64,000 nucleotides of DNA. Origin: JAPWJZ01 sp041287865. GTDB lineage: Bacteria > Pseudomonadota > Alphaproteobacteria > Micavibrionales > UBA2020. Under the pieces are notes generated by a model. The model worked only from the letters and a program-made list of their open reading frames with translations. It ran no database searches and was not told where the DNA came from. The stretch covers positions 11,275 through 75,274 of the forward strand of contig JBGGMV010000119.1 in NCBI GenBank assembly GCA_041287865.1. The letters run 5' to 3'. Positions 49,587 through 56,751 of this stretch are shown here, in pieces (within the stretch, counting starts at the first letter, position 1; every line of letters begins with the position of its first letter). The position numbers and the translations under genes were made by a program.

Positions 49587-49868
49587 TTATTCCTTTTCTT
49601 CCGGTTTCTTGACCGGGGGCTGTTGTTGCTGTGTAACGGGCGGTTGTTGCGGATAGCCCTTCGGGGCCTGCATCATCAGCGGCATCATCCCGGGCATTTT
49701 GGGCGCGGGCGGGGCTGGGCCTGTGGGCACGGGGGCGCGGGGCGCCATGGCGCGGGCCTGTGTCTGGCCTTGTCCCTGGCCGCCTGTGGTGGTTTTGGCG
49801 GGCTGCTCCGGCGGCTTGTCGCTGCCGTCGTCCTTGCCGCCTGCGGAGGAGAATTTACCCTTGTTCAT
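49587..49868 (-). CDS. Pro/Gln-rich low-complexity protein, 93 aa
   Basis: ATG at 49868, with AGGCG about six bases upstream; a longer frame to 49916 exists. The start is Lys/Ser/Gly/Asp-rich, the middle Gln/Gly/Thr-rich (GGQGQGQTQ) and the end proline-rich with PQQPPVTQQQQPP. No globular domain is visible, so it is probably disordered and exposed to partners. It precedes the 91-aa gene by 3 bases. Confidence 0.6.
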   Translation of the reverse strand: MNKGKFSSAGGKDDGSDKPPEQPAKTTTGGQGQGQTQARAMAPRAPVPTGPAPPAPKMPGMMPLMMQAPKGYPQQPPVTQQQQPPVKKPEEKE

Positions 49869-50097
49869 TTTATCGCCTGCTGTTGCCGTGAAAAAATAGG
49901 CACGTGCCGGCTGCATAAGGATGCGTCCGGCCTTCGAAGCAGCGATGTCCTGGTGAAAAGCCTTTTCTGCGGGCTTCAGAACAAGTCAAAACTTGTCGTA
50001 TTCGAATACTTTAATGGTATACCCGCGATACATGAGCGACAAGATATAAATTTAATATCCAACGATTACAGTGTTGTTTTTGGCGCGGGGCGCGCGC

Positions 50098-50523
50098 CTA
50101 TTTCTTCCGCCCGGGGCGGTTTTTCGCGCCGAACATGACGGGCAGCACATTGGCATAGGTGGTGCCGAAAATCATGCTGCGCGAGAAGGCTTCGGCGGGT
50201 TCGAACACCACCTGCACCGCGCTGTGGCCGGGCAGGGCCATATCGACCTTCACATTGGCCTGCGAGCAGGCGGCGACCAGCTGGCGGAAGCCGTGCATGC
50301 GCTCGATGTCCTCGTTCTCGATCAGCGGCGTGTCGTAGGGCATGATATGCGTGTTGACGTCGAGGAATTCGACCTCCATGCCTTCGGTCTGCATTTGCTG
50401 CTGGGGCTGGTTTTTCTCGTGCTTCGGGACAAGGTGGACGAGGCCGCGCAGCCAGCGGTCTATCTCGCCAAGGCTGAGCACCTTTTGCATGGGAAGATCC
50501 AAATTATTGAGATCTTTTGACAT
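50098..50523 (-). CDS. hypothetical protein, 141 aa
   Basis: Soluble protein starting MSKDLNNLDLPMQ with a weak ribosome site. A charged start is followed by GEIDRWLRGLVHLVPKHEKN and a strand-rich second half (VEFLDVNTHIMPYDT, VKVDMALPGHSAVQVVFEPAE), and it ends basic with GRKK. G/C-rich third positions support coding. No known family. It lies alone on the minus strand with about 180 bases to the next gene on either side, which hold no other features. Confidence 0.65.
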   Translation of the reverse strand: MSKDLNNLDLPMQKVLSLGEIDRWLRGLVHLVPKHEKNQPQQQMQTEGMEVEFLDVNTHIMPYDTPLIENEDIERMHGFRQLVAACSQANVKVDMALPGHSAVQVVFEPAEAFSRSMIFGTTYANVLPVMFGAKNRPGRKK

Positions 50524-50701
50524 TTCTTATGGCCCGGCTGCTGCTGCGCAGCAATAAACCGGAGCTCCCCCATACTTCTATTTTATGGCAAAAGACAGGG
50601 ACGGTCAAATCGGCCTGCTAAGGGCATGATTACAGGCCATTACCCCTATATTCGGTGCCATAAAGATGTTACGGTGCGCGTGAAAAGAGTGAAGGTTCAT
50701 C

Positions 50702-51739
50702 ATGCAAGCCCAGAAGCAAGTCTCCATGCCCGAAATTTCAGAACAACGCCGCCAGCTCCGCGAAGGTTTCATCGCTTCGCTCGGGTGGAAGGGCGTCACG
50801 CTGGAGGAACTGCCGGCCGATGCCTCGTTCCGCCGCTATTACCGCCTGAAAGGTGCGGCGAAGCCCATGCTGCTGATGCAGGACCCGCCCGACCGCCCGC
50901 CGGTGCCGCCCTTCGTGATGGTCGAGCCGTTTGTAAAGATTGCCGATCACCTCCGCAGCCTCGGCCTGCATGCGCCGGAAATTTACGCGCGCGATATCGC
51001 CAACGGGTTGCTGGTGATCGAGGATTTCGGCGACGACACCTATACCCGCCTGCTCAACCGCGGCATGGATGCGAAGCCGCTGTATGAACTCGCGATTGAT
51101 GTTTTGTCGACGCTGCACAAGAAACACAAGCCGGGCGCCATCGACCTGCCTGTCTACGACACCGAAATGCTTTGCGACGGCGCGATGCTGCTGGTGGACT
51201 GGTACTACCCCGCGCTTACCGGTAACCAGCCCGGCGCGATGCGCCAGTCGTTCCGCGACGTGTTCAGCGATCTGTTTGCGCAACTGCCGGCTGACCAGCA
51301 GACGCTGGTCTTACGCGACTATCACGTCGACAACCTGATGCTCTGCAAGGACGGCACCTGCGGCCTGCTCGACTTCCAGGACGCCGCGATGGGGCAGTAC
51401 TCTTACGACCTGATGTCGCTGCTCGAAGACGCGCGCCGCGACGTGCCGCAGGAATTGCAGAACCAGATGATCGACCGTTACCTGACAGCCATGGGCAATA
51501 TCGACCGCAAGGCCTTTGATTATTCCTACCGCGTGCTGGCCGCGCAGCGCCATGCCCGCGTGCTGGGCGTCTTCGTGCGCCTGTTCGTGCGTGATGGCAA
51601 GGAACGCTATCTGCAGTGGATTCCGCATGTGCACAAGCTGTTCATGAAGGCCGTCAGCCAGCCCGAACTCGCGCCGCTCAAGGCATGGTTCGAGGCCAAC
51701 AACTTTGATATCGCAGCCCCGCTGCACATAAAAAAATAA
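50702..51739 (+). CDS. amgK: cell-wall amino-sugar kinase, AmgK-like phosphotransferase
   Basis: 345 aa of the choline/aminoglycoside-phosphotransferase superfamily. The ASFRRYYRL strand near residue 35, the catalytic loop VLRDYHVDNLM (Asp/Asn) near residue 210 and the metal site GLLDFQDA near residue 225 are clear. This combination matches alphaproteobacterial AmgK, which phosphorylates anomeric MurNAc/GlcNAc in peptidoglycan recycling. The usual partner murU (nucleotidyltransferase) is absent; an aminotransferase follows 9 bases later. GAAGG precedes the ATG at a good distance; a second ATG eight codons later (MPEISEQ) is also reasonable. Confidence 0.85.
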   Translation: MQAQKQVSMPEISEQRRQLREGFIASLGWKGVTLEELPADASFRRYYRLKGAAKPMLLMQDPPDRPPVPPFVMVEPFVKIADHLRSLGLHAPEIYARDIANGLLVIEDFGDDTYTRLLNRGMDAKPLYELAIDVLSTLHKKHKPGAIDLPVYDTEMLCDGAMLLVDWYYPALTGNQPGAMRQSFRDVFSDLFAQLPADQQTLVLRDYHVDNLMLCKDGTCGLLDFQDAAMGQYSYDLMSLLEDARRDVPQELQNQMIDRYLTAMGNIDRKAFDYSYRVLAAQRHARVLGVFVRLFVRDGKERYLQWIPHVHKLFMKAVSQPELAPLKAWFEANNFDIAAPLHIKK

Positions 51740-51748
51740 GAGGGAACA

Positions 51749-52999
51749 ATGAGAAAAGACCTGATCGCCAAGCGGCTTGAGAAAATCAAGCCCTCCGCCA
51801 CACTCGCGCTCGCCGCCAAAGCGGCTGAGCTGAAAGCACAAGGCAAGGACGTTATCGGCCTTGCGGTGGGCGAACCCGATTTCGAAACGCCCGTGCATAT
51901 CCGCGACGCCGCCAAGAAGGCGATGGACGAAGGCAAGACGAAATATACGCCCGTCCCCGGCACGCCTGAACTCCGCAAAGCCGTCGCCGCGAAATTCAAG
52001 CGCGAGAACAACCTCGACTACACCGCCGACCAGGTCATCGTCGGCACCGGCGGCAAGCAGGTGCTTTATAACGCCTTCATGGCGACGCTGAACCCGGGCG
52101 ACGAGGTGATCGTCTCGGCCCCTTACTGGCTCTCGTACCCCGAAATGGTGCAGCTCTGCGAAGGCAAGCCCGTGATCGTGCCGACGACGGCTGAAAGCGG
52201 CTTTAAAATGTCGCCCGAAGCGCTGGACAAGGCCATCACGCCTGCGACCAAATGGGTCATCATCAACTCCCCCAGCAACCCGACGGGCGCGGCCTATACG
52301 ACCGCCGAGCTGAAAGCCCTTGGCGAAGTGCTGAAGAAACACCCGCATGTCTGGGTGCTGACCGATGATATCTATGAACATCTGGTCTACGATAAATTCA
52401 AATTCTCCACGATTGCCGAAGTCGTGCCGGAATTGTTCGAGCGCACGCTGACCGTTAACGGCGTCTCGAAAGCCTATTCCATGACCGGCTGGCGCATCGG
52501 CTACGCTGCGGGCCCGCTGCCGCTGATCAAGGAAATGAGCAAGGTTCAGGGGCAGAGCACTTCCAACCCCAGCTCGATTTCGCAGGCTGCTGCCGTCGCC
52601 GCGCTGAACGGCGACCAGAAATTCCTCGACGACTGGCGCGAGAAATTCCAGGAACGCCGCGACCTCGTCGTCGGCATGCTGAACAAGGCTGACGGTCTCA
52701 GCTCTATCACGCCTGAAGGCGCGTTCTATGTTTACTGCTCCTGTGAAGGCGCGATCGGCAAGAAAACGCCCGACGGCAAAGTGATCGAGAACGACACCGA
52801 TTTCTGCAACTACCTGCTGGAAAAGCACAACGTGGTTGTGGTGCCGGGCGTTGAATTCGGCCTCTCGCCGTACTTCCGCGTCTCTTACGCGCTCTCGACC
52901 GAAACGCTGACCAAAGCCTGCGAGCGCATCCAGAACGCCTGCAAGGAACTGGGCGCCGTGGACACGCCGGCGAAAAAAGTCGGCGGCCTGAAGCCTTAA
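51749..52999 (+). CDS. pyridoxal-phosphate aminotransferase (aspartate aminotransferase, Iα type)
   Basis: 416 aa. The PLP lysine is in NGVSKAYSMTGWRIGY (about residue 241). Other family positions: GLAVGEPDFETP (about 38-49), GTGGKQVLYNAF for the cofactor loop, NSPSNPTGAAYT (about 173-184), and YEHLVYD. Length and motifs match alphaproteobacterial AspC/PatA-type class I transaminases acting on aspartate. It follows amgK by nine bases. RBS GAGGGAA. The stop codon overlaps the next convergent gene by four bases. Confidence 0.94.
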   Translation: MRKDLIAKRLEKIKPSATLALAAKAAELKAQGKDVIGLAVGEPDFETPVHIRDAAKKAMDEGKTKYTPVPGTPELRKAVAAKFKRENNLDYTADQVIVGTGGKQVLYNAFMATLNPGDEVIVSAPYWLSYPEMVQLCEGKPVIVPTTAESGFKMSPEALDKAITPATKWVIINSPSNPTGAAYTTAELKALGEVLKKHPHVWVLTDDIYEHLVYDKFKFSTIAEVVPELFERTLTVNGVSKAYSMTGWRIGYAAGPLPLIKEMSKVQGQSTSNPSSISQAAAVAALNGDQKFLDDWREKFQERRDLVVGMLNKADGLSSITPEGAFYVYCSCEGAIGKKTPDGKVIENDTDFCNYLLEKHNVVVVPGVEFGLSPYFRVSYALSTETLTKACERIQNACKELGAVDTPAKKVGGLKP

Positions 53000-53454
53000 G
53001 ACTTCGGCTGGCTCAAATCGATTTCGGGACTGTCTGAATCGCTGCCGCCCTTGGTGAGCGTCTCGCGCGCGCTTTCGGCCAGTTCCTCGTATTTGTCGCG
53101 CAACGCCAGCAGCTCGCCTTCCGACAGCTCCTCGATATCCAGCAGCGCGTTATGCGCGCCATGCGTCGCGCGGATTAATTCATCCAGCTTCAATTGCAGT
53201 GCGTGCGTATCACGGTTCTGCGTCGACTGGATCAGGAATACCATCAGGAACGTTACGATCGTCGTCGTGGTATTGATTACCAGCTGCCAGGTTTCCGAGA
53301 ACTGGAAGAACCAGCCCGACGAAGCCCAGCCGATGATCAGCAGCGCCGCCAGCAAAAAGGCGAAGGGGCTGCCCGTCCATTCCGCGGCCGCCGCCGTGAA
53401 ACAGGTGAAAGCGCCTTTCGGCCCGCGTCTTTTGCAGGATGGTTTTTCGGCCAT
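52996..53454 (-). CDS. low-affinity iron permease family protein
   Basis: 152 aa from the ATG at 53454 (GAGGG eight bases upstream); the frame extends further without support. The core matches the PF04120 family: two hydrophobic helices (about 32-50 and 57-80), then FLIQSTQNRDTHALQLKLDELIRA, and a C-terminal helical tail (LEELSEGELLALRDKYEELA-like). Despite the family's name, iron transport has not been established for most bacterial members. Single gene. Confidence 0.9.
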   Translation of the reverse strand: MAEKPSCKRRGPKGAFTCFTAAAAEWTGSPFAFLLAALLIIGWASSGWFFQFSETWQLVINTTTTIVTFLMVFLIQSTQNRDTHALQLKLDELIRATHGAHNALLDIEELSEGELLALRDKYEELAESARETLTKGGSDSDSPEIDLSQPKS

Positions 53455-53544
53455 GAAATTCCCTCTGAAAGCTGCAAACGGGCGGGCAGGGCAGGCGGTT
53501 CCACGGGGGTTTTTCCCTTTAAAAATCAGCCCCCTGCCGCCGCC

Positions 53545-53572
53545 TTGACATATTATGAAAAAGGCGTATACT
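53545..53572 (+). promoter_or_regulatory. promoter of the ankyrin-like gene; leaderless geometry
   Basis: Perfect -35 TTGACA (53545-53550) and -10 TATACT (53567-53572), spacer 16 bases. The gene's ATG begins at 53580, only 8 bases after the -10, so transcription would start at or within a base or two of the start codon. Confidence 0.7.
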
Positions 53573-53579
53573 GCCCCCC

Positions 53580-54083
53580 ATGTCATGGTTCAAACGAAAA
53601 ACAGCCAAGCCGAAGCCGCCAGCGCCGACCAATAAAGGGTTCGATGCGCTCGACGATCTCGGCCTGGCGGCCGAGAGGGGCGACGTCAAGGCTTTGACGG
53701 CCTATTTCCACGATTGCCCTTCGGATTACTTCGCGCAGTCGCTGAGCGGGCATTTCGCGCTGGTCGCCGCCTGCGGGGCGGGACAGACGGAAACGGCGCG
53801 CTACATGCTCGACCTCGGCGTGCCGGCCGACGCGGAAATCACCGGACGCACCGCCGAAACCGCGGCGGCCGAGGGCGGGCACGTCCATATATTATTGCTC
53901 CTGCGCGAATATACGCTCAAAGTCGGCAAGCAGCCGACCGACCTGATGGAAAAAGCGCAGGCGCTGGCCGACGCGCAGAAAATGCTGGAGATGACCAAGG
54001 TCGTCATAACCGCTCCCGTCCTGCAAAACGACATCACCGTGCGCGACAAGCCCCTGAAATTCAAAAAACCGCCGTCGCCGTAA
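53580..54083 (+). CDS. ankyrin-repeat-like protein
   Basis: 167 aa soluble protein. The basic/proline start is followed by about three degenerate ankyrin-type units: FDALDDLGLAAERGDVKALTAYF, GHFALVAACGAGQTETARYMLDLGV, and GRTAETAAAEGGHVHILLLLRE (about residues 21-108). A helical tail carries the motif ALADAQKMLEM and ends basic. No ribosome site exists upstream of the ATG; instead the promoter -10 lies eight bases away, consistent with a leaderless mRNA. It probably binds a partner protein, unknown. Confidence 0.8.
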   Translation: MSWFKRKTAKPKPPAPTNKGFDALDDLGLAAERGDVKALTAYFHDCPSDYFAQSLSGHFALVAACGAGQTETARYMLDLGVPADAEITGRTAETAAAEGGHVHILLLLREYTLKVGKQPTDLMEKAQALADAQKMLEMTKVVITAPVLQNDITVRDKPLKFKKPPSP

Positions 54084-54087
54084 AAGA

Positions 54088-54115
54088 AGCGCCGGCAGCA
54101 GGTAGCCGCCGGCGC
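54088..54115. terminator. hairpin downstream of the ankyrin-like gene
   Basis: AGCGCCGGC (54088-54096) pairs with GCCGGCGCT (54107-54115) five bases after the ankyrin-gene stop. It lacks a T-run on the plus side and has TCTTTTA on the minus side, so it could attenuate either direction; a terminator role is uncertain. Confidence 0.4.
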
Positions 54116-54156
54116 TCCGTGTGCTGCAATACTGCAGCGAAGCATAAAGACGCGCA

Positions 54157-54189
54157 AAAAGCCTTTAAATTTTAAATCAAAAAAAGGCT
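54157..54189 (-). terminator. candidate terminator after the 27-aa peptide gene
   Basis: AGCCTTT and AAAGGCT arms around an A/T-rich loop, followed on the minus strand by TTTTGCG. It lies 16 bases beyond the stop of the small ORF at 54205. Confidence 0.4.
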
Positions 54190-54204
54190 AAGCGCGCCCC
54201 ATTG

Positions 54205-54288
54205 TCAGGGCATCACCAATAACGGGACAAGAATTTTCATACCCATCCACAGCATGGAGACCGCCTCGACAAATCCATGTATAGCCAT
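54205..54288 (-). CDS. putative 27-aa membrane peptide
   Basis: Very short ORF, MAIHGFVEAVSMLWMGMKI-like and ending LVPLLVMP, that is almost entirely hydrophobic and would form one membrane helix. GAGG lies about seven bases upstream of the ATG, and a hairpin with a T-run follows the stop. It shares its strand and neighbourhood with the 69-aa membrane protein. A chance ORF of this length is easily possible, so the support is the combination of ribosome site, hydrophobic composition and terminator. Confidence 0.4.
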   Translation of the reverse strand: MAIHGFVEAVSMLWMGMKILVPLLVMP

Positions 54289-54383
54289 TGATATACCTCG
54301 CTTTCGTTACGTTGACGCCGAGCCGGTCAAGCAGGTACTCAAGCGGCCTTCATACTTGTTACGCAACGGGCGGCGCACCGGAT

Positions 54384-54437
54384 TAAAAAAAAACGCACAA
54401 AACGGCGCCACCCCGGCGGTGTCAGGCGCCGGGGTGG
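54384..54437 (-). terminator. rho-independent terminator after the 69-aa membrane protein
   Basis: Perfect 11-bp GC-rich stem (54408-54418 with 54427-54437), followed on the minus strand by TTTTGTGCG and then a run of nine T. It lies 24 bases past the stop. Confidence 0.88.
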
Positions 54438-54460
54438 TGTTAGTGCCGGGGGTTTTGTTT

Positions 54461-54670
54461 TTAGTGCGAAAGGTGTCCGATCAGCCGGTTCATCGGCTCG
54501 ATATCGACGCTGGGGTAAAAAATCCCGATGATCAGCGTGTAAACAGTCAAAATCACCGCCATCAGCGGCCGCGCGATCAGCGTAATGCCGGCAAAAGCCA
54601 CCAGCATGCTCGCAATCGTCCAGCCGGGGCTGGTGAAAATAAGTTCCTTCAAAGAATGTCCATCTTGCAT
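54461..54670 (-). CDS. small membrane protein, 69 aa
   Basis: Strong ribosome site GGGAGG five bases before the ATG. Two hydrophobic helices: about residues 16-33 (WTIASMLVAFAGITLIAR) and 35-54 (LMAVILTVYTLIIGIFYP), with a polar tail (SVDIEPMNRLIGHLSH). A strong terminator follows. Longer ORFs of other frames here are discarded because only this frame has the ribosome site and terminator in register. Function unknown. Confidence 0.75.
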   Translation of the reverse strand: MQDGHSLKELIFTSPGWTIASMLVAFAGITLIARPLMAVILTVYTLIIGIFYPSVDIEPMNRLIGHLSH

Positions 54671-54892
54671 AGTACCCTCCCATGTTAAGCCGTCTTGCAG
54701 CGGCCTTCGTATCTTCTACGCAGACTGCAACCTGCCGGATGACTCCGGCCTCTAATATCCGTAATGCAAGGGGTATGCCACCGGTAAAATAAACCGCTTA
54801 TTCCTGCTGAAATAATCCCGCCTTAAAACGAATTCAAAGAAGCTAGCAGCGGGGGGTTAAGAAAGAGTTAAAAGCCGGATTATTCCGCAAGT

Positions 54893-54921
54893 GCCACCCA
54901 CCCTTCGGCGGGCTGGCACTT
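54893..54921. other. hairpin after the patatin gene
   Basis: AAGTGCCA and TGGCACTT arms enclose a shorter CCC/GGG pair and a TTCG loop. No T-run follows on either strand, so the function is open. It sits about 35 bases past the patatin stop. The rest of the 54671-54955 gap shows no further gene. Confidence 0.45.
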
Positions 54922-54955
54922 AGGGGTGCGTGCAGTGTTTAAGGACGCAGCGCTC

Positions 54956-56440
54956 TCACCACTTCGGCTTGCCGCCAAAGGGCCATCTGCGCGGCGGAAT
55001 GTATTCCGTGGCGGGGGCGGGCGGGGCGGGTTTGTCGTTGTCGTTGCCCGGCGGCGGATTTTGCGGCGGGTCGTTCTTGAAGGGGTCGAGTTTTTTCACG
55101 AATTTCGTGATGTCTTCGCCCGCTTCCTTGATGGTGCTGATGATCTTGCTCTGGTTTTCCAGCTTGCTGTGGAGCGCGTTGTAAAGGCGGTCGAGGTCGG
55201 CCTTATGCGCCTCGGTCAGCTCGCGGCTCTGGCGTTTCAGCTCGGCGTCGCCCGGCTCCGGCGTGTCTTCGTAGATCTCGCTCGCGTAGCTGAGGACTTT
55301 GCGGTACAGCAGGCCCAGCGACTTGACGGTCTTGCATTCCTCCAGCTTGCCGGTGAGGAAGGTGAGCGCCTGCTTGCTCTCATTATGGCGGTCTTCGGCC
55401 ATCATGCGGTTTTTCAGGATATCGCAGAGGCGATCCATCTCGGTATTGTTTTCCTTGATGATCTTCTCGCCGAATTTTTCAAGGCGCTTCAGGTTGTCTT
55501 TCGACGCGTCATCCATGCTGGCGCTGGGGCCGCTGGGGTCTTCTTCTTCGTTGATGATGCCGTCGAAGCTGATAAAGCGGTCGCCGATCTCTTCCTTCAT
55601 GTCGTTCGCCACGTCCATCAGGGACATGTTGATGACGAGGGAGAGCAGCAGGTTGCCGTTTGATTTGGAAATCATGCCGATGGGGCCGAGCTTGTTGAAC
55701 TCGGCGGGGCTGATGGTGTTTTCGATGTTGCCCGTGCCGATATGCACGACAACGATTTCCGCATCGGGCGGGGCCAGTTTTTTCGCCTGCGTCATCATGC
55801 GGCGCATGCAGTTGCCGGCGAAGAAGCCGCCGTCGATCAGCGCATGGCGGTGCGTGACGTTGGGCATGTCGTCGTGCGGCTGCGTCTGGTAATACTTGGC
55901 CGGGAAGTAGGTGGGCGCGGTGGTGGAGGCGCGCACGGCGTCGCGCATCAGCATGCTCGACCAGCCTTCGGGCGATTTATCCTTCTGGCCCTTCAAATGC
56001 ATCATCCAGACGGGGCGGAAATTCTTGATATCCGTCGCGGGGATCATGATGTTGATCAGGCTGTCGCGCAGTTTCGTGTCGCCAAGCTTATCCTGCAGCG
56101 CGTCTTCCAGCGGTTTCGGGTCGTAGAGCGCGGAGGAGGAGAGGCGCTTGAGGCTTTTGAAACGCAGCTCGGGGAAAATCTTGGGCCCGTCGGTAAAGTA
56201 GAAATTCTTCAGCTCCTGCGCCGAATGGCGGGGCTTGGTGGGGTCTTTTTCGTCGGGCACGGCAAGGCCGGCGGCCAGGATGGCGCCGGTCGAGGTGCCG
56301 CCGACCATGTCGAACAGCTCGGCGATGGGCTTGCCGGTGCGTTCCTCGATTTCCTGCAAAATACGGGCAGGCACGACGCCGCGGATACCGCCGCCGTCGA
56401 TCGAAAGGACCGTGAAGACCCGTTTGTTCTTCTTTTCCAT
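54956..56440 (-). CDS. patatin-like phospholipase
   Basis: 494 aa. The patatin domain spans about residues 8-220: oxyanion loop DGGGIRG (15-21), catalytic Ser50 in GGTSTG, and catalytic Asp203 in ALIDGG. The remaining half contains long charged helices (about 300-450), and a proline-rich tail with PPPGNDNDKPAPPAP. No signal peptide is visible, so the enzyme is likely cytosolic or exported by another route. Patatins hydrolyse membrane phospholipids and occur as toxins, defence effectors and housekeeping lipases. No cyclase or toxin-secretion partner is visible nearby. AGAGG precedes the ATG. Confidence 0.93.
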   Translation of the reverse strand: MEKKNKRVFTVLSIDGGGIRGVVPARILQEIEERTGKPIAELFDMVGGTSTGAILAAGLAVPDEKDPTKPRHSAQELKNFYFTDGPKIFPELRFKSLKRLSSSALYDPKPLEDALQDKLGDTKLRDSLINIMIPATDIKNFRPVWMMHLKGQKDKSPEGWSSMLMRDAVRASTTAPTYFPAKYYQTQPHDDMPNVTHRHALIDGGFFAGNCMRRMMTQAKKLAPPDAEIVVVHIGTGNIENTISPAEFNKLGPIGMISKSNGNLLLSLVINMSLMDVANDMKEEIGDRFISFDGIINEEEDPSGPSASMDDASKDNLKRLEKFGEKIIKENNTEMDRLCDILKNRMMAEDRHNESKQALTFLTGKLEECKTVKSLGLLYRKVLSYASEIYEDTPEPGDAELKRQSRELTEAHKADLDRLYNALHSKLENQSKIISTIKEAGEDITKFVKKLDPFKNDPPQNPPPGNDNDKPAPPAPATEYIPPRRWPFGGKPKW

Positions 56441-56751
56441 GCGCCTTTACCTCTGTTTAGACTCGATCGCCGAGCCTTGAAACAAAACCTTAAGGCACAC
56501 CCTTTTTCCGTTTTTTAATTTTATTTGGAACGAGTGTATTGATAATCCGTCACCAAGTCAGCATGGAAAGCGCAATTTATTAACATAAAAAGGTAACGTT
56601 CTTGCGTATTTTTATTTCCGCGAAGTTTTTGAGAATTTGAGGCTAAATTTAATAAAAGTTTAAGCAAAATACATAATTATATAAGGAATGGCGTAGCTTA
56701 CGGCCATAAGCAGGTGATAAGCCTGTGAAAAGGGAATAGAGGGGTTGCTTC
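56441..56751. other. A/T-rich divergent intergenic region
   Basis: 311 bases between the patatin gene (minus) and the histidine kinase (plus), markedly A/T-rich compared with the surroundings. It must contain both promoters; a TATAAG-like element lies near 56680, but I could not define convincing hexamer pairs. No ORF or repeat is supported. Confidence 0.5.

Noticed and set aside
54956..56440. Patatin as a CBASS effector
   Set aside because: No CD-NTase or ancillary gene is present in either direction.
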